Shown piece by piece: positions 13,663 to 20,081 of a stretch of DNA of 20,081 nucleotides (position 1 is the first letter of the stretch; the number at the start of each line of letters is the position of its first letter). The position numbers were made by a program, and so were the translations under genes. This DNA is from Myxococcales bacterium (GTDB lineage: Bacteria > Myxococcota > Myxococcia > Myxococcales > Anaeromyxobacteraceae). Location: the NCBI GenBank assembly GCA_021848865.1, contig JAJZTO010000011.1:1-20081 (forward strand), written 5' to 3'. The notes beneath the pieces are model-generated. The model made no database searches, had not been told where the DNA came from, and was given only the letters and a program-made list of their open reading frames with translations.

Positions 13663-15081
13663 GTGATCTTCGACAAGCTGCTGATCGATGGCGAGTGGGT
13701 GGACGGCGTCCGGACCTTCCCGGTGACGGACAAGTTCACCGGCCAAGAGGTGGCCCGGGTGGCCGAGATCTCGCGCGAGCAGCTCCGCGAGGCGGTGGCC
13801 CGCGCCGCCGACGCCTTCCGGCGCGGCCCGCCCTCGCCGTACGCGCGCTACGAGATCCTGATGCGCGCCGCCGACGCGGTCCGCGCCCGCCGCGCCGAGT
13901 TCCGGGACACCATCGTCGCGGAGTCGGGCTTCACCGTCACCGACGCCGAGGGCGAGGTGGCGCGCGCCGTCCAGACGCTGGCCACCTCCGCCGAGGAGGC
14001 AAAGCGGCTGGCCGGCGAGGTGGTGCCGCTGTCCGGCGCGCCCATCCAGGGCACCCGGATCGGCTTCACGCTGCGCGTCCCGCTGGGCGTGGTCTGCGCC
14101 ATCACCCCCTTCAACTCGCCGCTCAACACCGTCGCCCACAAGCTGGGGCCGGCGCTGGCCGCCGGGAACGCCGTGGTGCTGAAGCCGGCGCGGGCCACGC
14201 CGCTCACCGCCGCGCTGCTGTGCGAGGTGCTGCGGGGCGCCGGCGTCCCCCGCGGCTTCCTCTCGCTGGTTCACGGTCCCGGCTCGAAGATGGGAGACTG
14301 GCTGCTCGAGGAGAGCGCCTTCCGCTCCTACCTCTTCACCGGGAGCACCGAGGTGGGCAAGTCGCTGCAGCGCGGGGCCGGGCTCCGTCGCCTCCAACTG
14401 GAGCTGGGCAGCATCGCCAGCACCATCGTCTGCGCCGACGCCGATCTCGACGCCGCGCTGCCGAAGATCCTGGGTGCGAGCTTCCGCAAGGCCGGGCAGG
14501 TCTGCACCTCCATCCAGCTCCTGCACGTCGAGGAGTCCATCGCCGAACCCTTCACCGCCCGCTTCGTCGCCGAGGCCCGCAAGCTCCGGGCCGGTGACCC
14601 GCGGCTGGGGGAGACCGCCGTCGGCCCCATGATCTCGGTCGCCGAGGCCGAGCGGGTCGAGCGATGGGTCGCCGAGGCGGCGGCCCAGGGCGCGGCGGTG
14701 GCGGTGGGCGGCCCCCGCGACGGCGCGGTGCTCCCGCCGACGGTGCTCACCGGCGTCCGCCCGGGGATGAAGGTGGTGGACCAGGAGATCTTCGGGCCGG
14801 TGGTCTCCATCGTCCCCTTCGCCCGGCTGGATGACGCCATCGATCGCGTCAACGCCTCCCCCTTCGGGCTGGCCACCGGCATCTTCACCCGCAACCTGGA
14901 CCGGGCCTTCCACGCCGCGCAAGCGCTGGAGGTCGGCAGCGTCCACGTCAACGAGACCTCCAGCTCCCGGGTGGACCTCATGCCTTACACCGGGACAAAG
15001 GACAGCGGCTCCGGCGTCGAGGGGCCGAAGTACGCCATCCGCGAGCTCACCGAGGAGCGGCTGGTGACCTTCCGCATCTGA
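13663..15081 (+). CDS. NAD(P)-dependent aldehyde dehydrogenase family protein
   Basis: Predicted 472-residue cytoplasmic aldehyde dehydrogenase. Catalytic residues are visible: N151 (ITPFNSPLN), K174 (VVLKPA), E247 (LQLELGS), nucleophile C281 (KAGQVCTS) and the EIFGPV motif with E375. The general-base motif reads LELGSIAST rather than ELGGKSP, and the N-terminus is short, which places it in a divergent branch alongside lactaldehyde-, sulfoacetaldehyde- and phosphonoacetaldehyde-type enzymes. The substrate is unknown. The GTG at 13663 is chosen because GGAGGAG lies six bases upstream and the protein then begins with the family-typical LLIDGEWVDG. Longer in-frame readings upstream are out-of-frame shadows of the tcuB-like gene. 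It precedes the ThDP enzyme by 46 bases, suggesting that it oxidises the aldehyde released there. Confidence 0.9.
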   Translation: MIFDKLLIDGEWVDGVRTFPVTDKFTGQEVARVAEISREQLREAVARAADAFRRGPPSPYARYEILMRAADAVRARRAEFRDTIVAESGFTVTDAEGEVARAVQTLATSAEEAKRLAGEVVPLSGAPIQGTRIGFTLRVPLGVVCAITPFNSPLNTVAHKLGPALAAGNAVVLKPARATPLTAALLCEVLRGAGVPRGFLSLVHGPGSKMGDWLLEESAFRSYLFTGSTEVGKSLQRGAGLRRLQLELGSIASTIVCADADLDAALPKILGASFRKAGQVCTSIQLLHVEESIAEPFTARFVAEARKLRAGDPRLGETAVGPMISVAEAERVERWVAEAAAQGAAVAVGGPRDGAVLPPTVLTGVRPGMKVVDQEIFGPVVSIVPFARLDDAIDRVNASPFGLATGIFTRNLDRAFHAAQALEVGSVHVNETSSSRVDLMPYTGTKDSGSGVEGPKYAIRELTEERLVTFRI

Positions 15082-15127
15082 CGGCGGCCCACACCCGCCG
15101 CGTACCCGCCACACCAGGAGACCGGAC

Positions 15128-16936
15128 ATGCCACGGATGAAGGGCGGCGAGCTGATCGTCGAGTACTTCCGCAAGGAGAAGGTGCCGTACGTCTTCGGCG
15201 TCTGCGGCCACGGCAACGTCGGCCTGCTCGACGCGCTCTACGACGCGAGGGACGCCATCCAGCTGATCTCCCCGCGCCATGAGCAGGCGGCCGGCCACAT
15301 GGCCGACGCCTACTTCCGCGTGGCCCACCGGCCGGTCGCCACCCTCACCTCCACCGGCCCCGGCTCGGCCAACATGGTGGGCGCCCTGGCCTGCGCCCTC
15401 GCCGACTCCTCGGCCTTCCTGGCCATCACCGCCAACGTCCCCACCTCGCAGGAGAACCGGGCTCCGTTCCAGGAGCTGTACGCCCACCACCAGGCCGACT
15501 TCCCTTCGGTGCTCCGCCCGGTGGTGAAGCGCAGCTTCCACCCGTCGCGGGTGGACATGCTGCCGCTGGCCCTGCGCCAGTCGATGGCGACGCTCACCGC
15601 GGGCCGCCCGGGGCCGGTGAACCTCGACGTCCCCTACAACCTCTTCCAGGAGGCGGACGACGTCGAGGTGCCCGCCAGCGCCGCCCCGAGCACCGCCCAC
15701 CGGCCCGGGGCTTCGCCGCAGGAGCTGGCGGCCTGCGTGAAGCTGCTCCGCGAGGCCCAGCGCCCGGTGCTCTTCGTGGGCCACGGCGTCACCCTGGCCG
15801 AGGCCGGGCCCGAGCTCACCGAGCTGTCGCGCCGCCACGGCGTCCCGGTGATCAGCTCGCCCAACGGCATGGGCTGCCTCGACATGGACGACCCGATGGC
15901 GCTCGGCTTCATCGGCCGCAACGGCGCCTTCCCCGCCAACCAGGCGGGGCGCCACGCCGACCTGGTGCTGGCGGTGGGCGCGCGCTTCGACGACCGCTCC
16001 TCCTCCTCCTGGATCCCGGGCTACTCCTGGAACTTCCCGGAGGCGAAGCTGGTCCAGGTTGACGTCGACCCGGCCGAACTGGGCCGGAACTACCCGGTGA
16101 CCCTGGGCCTGGTCGCCGACGCCCGGACCTTCCTCCGGCAACTCCTCGAGGCCCTGGCCGCCCCCGGCGCACCCGTCGGCCGGACCCTCGCCCCCTGGCA
16201 CGCCCAGCTTGCCGGGTGGCGCGGCGAGTGGGAGCGCTTCGTGCGCCCCAACTTCCAGCTCCAGACCTCGCCGCTCCGTCCCGAGGGAGTGGTGGCCGAC
16301 ATCCGCTCGGTGCTGCCCGACGACGCCATCATCGCCCTCGACTCCGGCGTGCACCACAACTGGTTCATGCAGTTCTGGAGCGCCCGGCGCCCCCAGACCA
16401 TGCTGAACAGCTGGGGCTATTCCTCGATGGGCTTCGGCGTTTGCGGCGTGCTGGGCGCCAAGCTGGCGGCGCCGGACCGGCCGGCGGTGGCCATCGTCGG
16501 CGACGGCGGCTTCATGATGGCGCCGCACGTGCTCGCCACCGCGGTCGAGTACTCGATCCCCGCCGTCTGGATCGTCTGGAACAACTTCGCCTGGGGCGCC
16601 ATCCGCGACATCCAGTACGGCATGTACGGCGGGCGCGAGATCGGGACGGCCTTCTACCACGGCGAGACCAAGGACCGGTACAACCCCGACTTCGCCGCCA
16701 TGGCCCGCGCCTGCGGCGTCGAGGGACTGACGGTGAAGCGGCAGCAGGAGCTGCGCGCCGCCGTGGAACACGCGGTGAAGCTGGGGAAGCCCTGCCTCCT
16801 CGACGTCCACGTCGACGCCGAGGTTCGGCCCCCGTCCACCGGGACCTGGCAGCTCCCGCCCACGCCCTGGAAGGAGCCGGGCTTCGGCGGCCCGGTCCGT
16901 CCCGCCGGCGCCGGGAAGGCGGGCCAGCCGGGATGA
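15128..16936 (+). CDS. ThDP-dependent enzyme of the acetolactate synthase / 2-oxoacid decarboxylase fold
   Basis: Predicted 602-residue cytoplasmic enzyme with the three-domain order of the family: PYR domain (about 1-170) with the activating Glu at E52 (PRHEQAAGHMADAY), a central domain (about 195-350), and a PP domain (about 375-560) with the ThDP/Mg motif GDGGFMM ... NN (458-486). E52 excludes a glyoxylate carboligase-type active site, which lacks this Glu. No regulatory small subunit (IlvN) gene is near, and the gene lies inside a catabolic operon, so biosynthetic acetolactate synthase is unlikely. A 2-oxoacid decarboxylase, 2-hydroxyacyl lyase or sulfoacetaldehyde acetyltransferase-like carboligase are alternatives. 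The C-terminal 40 residues are Pro/Gly-rich and probably disordered. AGGAG stands eight bases before the ATG. The stop overlaps the VOC gene start as ATGA. Confidence 0.88.
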   Translation: MPRMKGGELIVEYFRKEKVPYVFGVCGHGNVGLLDALYDARDAIQLISPRHEQAAGHMADAYFRVAHRPVATLTSTGPGSANMVGALACALADSSAFLAITANVPTSQENRAPFQELYAHHQADFPSVLRPVVKRSFHPSRVDMLPLALRQSMATLTAGRPGPVNLDVPYNLFQEADDVEVPASAAPSTAHRPGASPQELAACVKLLREAQRPVLFVGHGVTLAEAGPELTELSRRHGVPVISSPNGMGCLDMDDPMALGFIGRNGAFPANQAGRHADLVLAVGARFDDRSSSSWIPGYSWNFPEAKLVQVDVDPAELGRNYPVTLGLVADARTFLRQLLEALAAPGAPVGRTLAPWHAQLAGWRGEWERFVRPNFQLQTSPLRPEGVVADIRSVLPDDAIIALDSGVHHNWFMQFWSARRPQTMLNSWGYSSMGFGVCGVLGAKLAAPDRPAVAIVGDGGFMMAPHVLATAVEYSIPAVWIVWNNFAWGAIRDIQYGMYGGREIGTAFYHGETKDRYNPDFAAMARACGVEGLTVKRQQELRAAVEHAVKLGKPCLLDVHVDAEVRPPSTGTWQLPPTPWKEPGFGGPVRPAGAGKAGQPG

Positions 16937-17400
16937 GGACGGTCGCCCCCTACGAGGTGGGCATCACCGTCGCCGACCTGGACCGGGTGCTGGACTTCTA
17001 CGTCCGGGTCCTCCGCCTCCGGGTGCTGAGCGACGTCCGCGTGCCCGCGGAGATCGGGCGCCGGACCGGGCTCGCCCCCGGCGCCTACCGCGTCGTCCGC
17101 CTGGAGTCGCCCTCGGGCGACCGCTTCAAGCTGGCCCAGCCGGCGGCGCCGCCGGCCGAGGCCCCGCCGGCCGCCGTGGCCATGCAGCGCCGGGGCGGCC
17201 CGTACGTCACCTTCATCGTCGACGACCTGGACCAGGTCCAGGCGCGGCTGGCCGCCGCCGGCGTGCCGGTCCGCAGCCAGGGGGCGGTCGAGGTGCGCCC
17301 CGGCCTGCGGCTGCTGCTGGTGACCGACCCCGAGGGCAACTTCGTCGAGATCGTCCAGTACGACGACGTCACCAGTTACCGGCCGATCCCGCAGGGGTGA
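16933..17400 (+). CDS. VOC (glyoxalase/bleomycin resistance) family protein
   Basis: Predicted 155-residue single-chain vicinal-oxygen-chelate protein with two beta-alpha-beta-beta-beta modules: EVGITVADLDRVLDFYVRVL (8-27) and YVTFIVDDLDQVQARLAAAG (91-110), ending DPEGNFVEIVQY (132-143). Members bind a divalent metal and act as isomerases, epimerases, lyases or dioxygenases on vicinal oxygen-bearing substrates. The usual metal positions are largely altered: E8 replaces the first His, Y91 the second-module His, and the DRFKLAQ strand lacks Glu; only E139 matches. It may therefore bind metal atypically or be non-catalytic. Its ATG overlaps the stop of the ThDP enzyme (ATGA), so the two are probably made together and may act on consecutive intermediates. 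Confidence 0.85.
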   Translation: MRTVAPYEVGITVADLDRVLDFYVRVLRLRVLSDVRVPAEIGRRTGLAPGAYRVVRLESPSGDRFKLAQPAAPPAEAPPAAVAMQRRGGPYVTFIVDDLDQVQARLAAAGVPVRSQGAVEVRPGLRLLLVTDPEGNFVEIVQYDDVTSYRPIPQG

Positions 17401-17416
17401 AGGGGGCGCGCGCGAC

Positions 17417-18418
17417 ATGGCCAGGATCCTGGTGACCGGCGCCTCGGGCTTCCTCGGCACCGCCCTCTGCGAGGCCCTGGGCCGTCGCGGCGACGAGGTC
17501 CTAGCCCTGGACCTCGCCGTCGGAGTGCCGCTGCGCCGCGTGGCGGCCGACTGGCCCCGGGTCCGCCCGGTGGTGGGCGACCTGCTGGAGTGGCCCGCCC
17601 TCGCCGACCTGCTCCGGGACCAGAGCCCCGACGCGGTCCTGCACTGCGCGGCGGTGGTGGGCGTCATCGCCTCCGTCGGATCCCCGCTCCGGACCATGCA
17701 GGTGAACGTCGAGGGGACGCTCCACCTCCTCGAGTGCATGCGCCGCTCCTCGACCCGCAGGCTGCTGCAGGTCAGCACCGAGGAGGTCTACGGGGCCTTC
17801 ACCGCGCCGGTGGCCGACGAGGAGCACCCGCGGAACCCTGTCCAGGCCTACGGGATCTCCAAGCTGGCCTGCGAGCAACTGGCGCGCACCTACGCGTCGG
17901 TCCACGGGCTGGAGTGCGTCAACCTGCGGACCTCCTGGGTGTACGGCCCGGGCCTGCCGCGGGACCGCGTGCCCAGGAACCTCCTGGCGGCGGCGGCGGC
18001 CGGGCGGAGTTGCCACCTCGCCGGCGGCGGGGACGCGGCCATCGACCACACCTACCTGGACGACTTCGTGTCCGGGACGCTGGCGGCGCTCGATCACCGC
18101 GGCGCCCATCGCTTCGACGCCTACCACGTCGCCAGCGGGCGCGCGGTGACGGTCCGGGAGATCGTCGAGGCGGTGCGCGAGCTGGTACCCGGGGCCGACG
18201 TCTCGGCCGAGCCCGGCCCCTACCTGCACGGCCCGGGGGTGCCGGCGGTGCGCAAGGGGGCGCTGGACGTCTCGCGCGCCGCCGCCGAGCTCGGCTGGCG
18301 CCCGGCCCACGATATCCGGTCCGGCCTGCGGCGCTGGCTCGAGGTCATGCGCCGGACCCCTGAAGACCCGCGGCAGCCTGGCAGCGAACGCGCAGCACCG
18401 GAGGAGCCCCACCGATGA
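17417..18418 (+). CDS. NAD-dependent epimerase/dehydratase (extended SDR)
   Basis: Predicted 333-residue extended short-chain dehydrogenase. The NAD-binding motif is TGASGFLG (7-14). The active-site set is S120/T121 (QVSTEEVYG), Y145 and K149 (YGISK). Downstream, LRTSWVYGPG (near 175) and DHTYLDDFVSG (near 213-223) are typical of UDP-sugar epimerase-like SDRs. Such proteins usually act on nucleotide sugars, but related members in catabolic operons act as lactone- or polyol-related dehydrogenases; no sugar genes are nearby, so a small-molecule dehydrogenase or epimerase in the pathway is favoured. The C-terminal 20 residues are charged and probably disordered. It starts 16 bases after the VOC gene, and its stop overlaps the cupin start by four bases (ATGA). 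Confidence 0.87.
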   Translation: MARILVTGASGFLGTALCEALGRRGDEVLALDLAVGVPLRRVAADWPRVRPVVGDLLEWPALADLLRDQSPDAVLHCAAVVGVIASVGSPLRTMQVNVEGTLHLLECMRRSSTRRLLQVSTEEVYGAFTAPVADEEHPRNPVQAYGISKLACEQLARTYASVHGLECVNLRTSWVYGPGLPRDRVPRNLLAAAAAGRSCHLAGGGDAAIDHTYLDDFVSGTLAALDHRGAHRFDAYHVASGRAVTVREIVEAVRELVPGADVSAEPGPYLHGPGVPAVRKGALDVSRAAAELGWRPAHDIRSGLRRWLEVMRRTPEDPRQPGSERAAPEEPHR

Positions 18419-18798
18419 TCGATCCCAAGGACCCGAAGGCCGTCCCCTTCATCCGCAACATCGCCGAGGTGCCCTGGCAGCAGTTCCCCGCCCACTTCGG
18501 CGGAGCCCTGTCGAAGGCGCTGGTCTCGCCGGAGGGCTGCGGGGCTCGGCGGATCGACCACCGCATCTCCGCCTACCAGCCCATGGCCTACGTCCAAGTC
18601 CACGCCCACCAAGTGCAGGAGCAGGTCTACCACGTGCTGGAAGGCGAGGGGCTGATGGAGCTGGACGGCCGCCGCCAGGTGGTGCGCAAGCACGACGTGG
18701 TCTTCGTGCCCCCCGGGGTGGCCCACGGCATCGGCAACACCGGCCTGACCGACCTGGTGTTCCTGGTCATCACCGCGCCCGCCGAGGACCGGCTCTAG
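18415..18798 (+). CDS. single-domain cupin protein
   Basis: Predicted 127-residue cytoplasmic cupin. Motif 1 is visible as H63-x-H65-xxx-E69 followed by YHVLEGEG, and motif 2 as PPGVAHGIGN with H104, so the 3-His/1-Glu metal site is complete. It is probably a metal-dependent enzyme (isomerase, dioxygenase or decarboxylase are all known for such small cupins) rather than a mere binding protein. The start overlaps the epimerase stop (ATGA), preceded by GGAGGAG about 8 bases upstream, which suggests coupled production with the epimerase. A flavoprotein gene follows 27 bases later. Confidence 0.87.
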   Translation: MIDPKDPKAVPFIRNIAEVPWQQFPAHFGGALSKALVSPEGCGARRIDHRISAYQPMAYVQVHAHQVQEQVYHVLEGEGLMELDGRRQVVRKHDVVFVPPGVAHGIGNTGLTDLVFLVITAPAEDRL

Positions 18799-18825
18799 GC
18801 CGGCCCCCGGCCCCGAGGAGATCCG

Positions 18826-20081
18826 ATGGACGAGGCCCGCGCAGGCGTGGAGGAGGTGGACGTGGTGGTGGTCGGCGGCGGCGGCGCCGGCCTGGCCGCG
18901 GCCATCGAGGCGGCGACGGTGGGGCGGCGGGTGGTGCTCCTCGAGAAGAACGACCGGCCCGGCGGCAGCACCGCCTGGTCGGTGGGCTCCATCACCGCGA
19001 CGCTGACGCCGCACCAGGTCGAAGCTGGCGTCCTCGACTGCCCGGCCCATCACGAGGAGGACATCCCCGGGTTCGCCGGCCGCTGGAAGGGCCGGGACAA
19101 CGCGGAACTGCGGCGGCTCCTGGCCGAGCGGGTGCCCGACACCTTCCGCTGGCTGCAGTCGATGGGAGTGGTCTTCTTCGGCCCCATGCCCGAGCCGCCC
19201 CACCGCCGGCCGCGGATGCACAACGTCCTGCCCAACTCCAAGGCCTACATCCACCAGCTGTCGAAGCGGGCTCGCAAGCTGGGCGTGGACATCCGGACCC
19301 GTTGCCGGGCCTCCGGGCTGGTGGTGGAGGGCGGGGGGGTGCGCGGCGTGCGGTACACGCCGGCGGACCAGCCGGAGCGGACGCTGCGCGCCCGCGGCGG
19401 CGTGGTGCTGGCCTCGGGCGACTACAGCGCCAGCCCGGAGCTGAAGGAGCGCTTCATCTCCCGGGCGGTGGCCCAGGTCGAGCCGGTGAACCCGACCAGC
19501 ACCGGCGACGGTCACCGGCTGGCCCTCTCCCTCGGCGCCCGGGTGCTGAACGGCGACGTCCGGCTCGGGCCGGAGATCCGCTTCCTCCCGCCCCCGCTGC
19601 TGGGGCTGATGCGAGCCCTGCCGCCGTCGCGGCCGCTGGCGCTGCTGATGAAGTGGAGCATGACCCACCTGCCCCAGCGGCTGCTGCGCCCCTTCGTCCT
19701 GGCGGTGCTGACCACCGCCTTGGCACCGGCCCGCAGCCTGTTTGCCGAGGGGGCGATCCTGGTGAACGTCAAGGGCCGGCGCTTCACCGACGAGTGCGAC
19801 GAGCCGGCGGTGGCGGTCTCCTCCCAGCCCGACCGGATCGCCTACATCGTCTTCGACGGCGCCGTCGCCGAGAAGTTCCGGGCCTGGCCCTACTTCATCT
19901 CCACCGCGCCGGGCGTGGCCTACGCCTACCTGGACGACTACCGGCGCAACCGCAAGGACGTCTTCCACGAGGCGCCGACCCTGCCGGCCCTCGCAGCGAA
20001 GCTCTCCATGGACGGCGCCGAGCTGGCGCGGACGGTGGAGGCCCGCAACGCCGAGACCCCGCGGCCGAGGCTAGATCGGAA
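18826..20081 (+). CDS. FAD-dependent oxidoreductase, FAD_binding_2 family (3' end outside window)
   Basis: Predicted flavoprotein, 418 residues visible, running off the window end with no stop. The N-terminal fold is VDVVVVGGGGAGLAAAIEA (11-29) with E40 (LLEKN), followed by GGSTAWSVGSI (46-56), the second FAD-contact segment. NPTSTGDGHRLALSLGA and NVKGRRFTDEC are characteristic of the fumarate reductase/3-ketosteroid dehydrogenase flavoprotein family. The missing C-terminus should carry the last FAD-binding motif. The start follows GAGGAG at 5-base spacing. It differs strongly from the tcuA-like protein at the head of the operon, so the pathway has two separate flavin dehydrogenases. It may be a substrate dehydrogenase or an enoate/fumarate-type reductase; which cannot be decided from the visible part. 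Confidence 0.85.
   Translation, partial: MDEARAGVEEVDVVVVGGGGAGLAAAIEAATVGRRVVLLEKNDRPGGSTAWSVGSITATLTPHQVEAGVLDCPAHHEEDIPGFAGRWKGRDNAELRRLLAERVPDTFRWLQSMGVVFFGPMPEPPHRRPRMHNVLPNSKAYIHQLSKRARKLGVDIRTRCRASGLVVEGGGVRGVRYTPADQPERTLRARGGVVLASGDYSASPELKERFISRAVAQVEPVNPTSTGDGHRLALSLGARVLNGDVRLGPEIRFLPPPLLGLMRALPPSRPLALLMKWSMTHLPQRLLRPFVLAVLTTALAPARSLFAEGAILVNVKGRRFTDECDEPAVAVSSQPDRIAYIVFDGAVAEKFRAWPYFISTAPGVAYAYLDDYRRNRKDVFHEAPTLPALAAKLSMDGAELARTVEARNAETPRPRLDR

Noticed and set aside
15128..16936. Biosynthetic acetolactate synthase (ilvB) or glyoxylate carboligase (gcl)
   Set aside because: No ilvN partner or biosynthetic neighbours for ilvB; the activating Glu52 is present, which glyoxylate carboligase lacks.

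Overview
The window is uniformly very GC-rich with strong third-position G/C bias. Gene content points to a metabolically versatile soil or sediment proteobacterium or myxobacterium. The J-domain/zinc-ribbon protein and the cNMP/CBS/DUF294-exonuclease pair would fit an Anaeromyxobacter-like or other deltaproteobacterial genome. That is an impression from gene style only; no rRNA or other phylogenetic marker is present.

Left part (1-5016) is housekeeping or signalling. A minus-strand J-domain protein (196-2073) diverges from a plus-strand pair: a cNMP-binding/CBS/nucleotidyltransferase regulator (2140-3948) and a DnaQ-type exonuclease (4176-4775). These two genes are split by a two-unit 108-bp tandem repeat. 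It looks like an insertion with a 7-bp target duplication between genes that originally overlapped as TGATG. Between the exonuclease and the convergent livF lies a cluster of GGGGCGGGG/CCCCGCCC hairpin repeats.

Middle part (5017-10767) is a minus-strand branched-chain/carboxylate ABC importer, livK-livH-livM-livG-livF, preceded by a GntR/FCD regulator gene on the same strand. livK has a near-consensus sigma70 promoter of its own, and a GC hairpin separates it from livH.

Right part (11092 to the window end) is a divergent plus-strand operon of at least eight genes: a TcuA-like flavoprotein, a TcuB-like Fe-S/membrane electron-transfer protein, an aldehyde dehydrogenase, a ThDP (acetolactate-synthase-fold) enzyme, a VOC protein, an NAD-dependent epimerase, a cupin, and a second FAD_binding_2 flavoprotein cut off by the window edge. 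Spacing is tight and several junctions overlap.

The main result is that the livK and tcuA-like promoters share a GTATACnnnCGCAnAC motif that overlaps the -10 box in each. This suggests the GntR protein controls importer and catabolic operon as one regulon. My reading is an import-and-degrade system for an unidentified carboxylic acid: ABC uptake, flavoprotein/TcuB oxidation into the membrane electron pool, ThDP-dependent C-C cleavage to an aldehyde, then oxidation by the aldehyde dehydrogenase. The pathway, its substrate and the roles of the epimerase, cupin and VOC proteins are inference.
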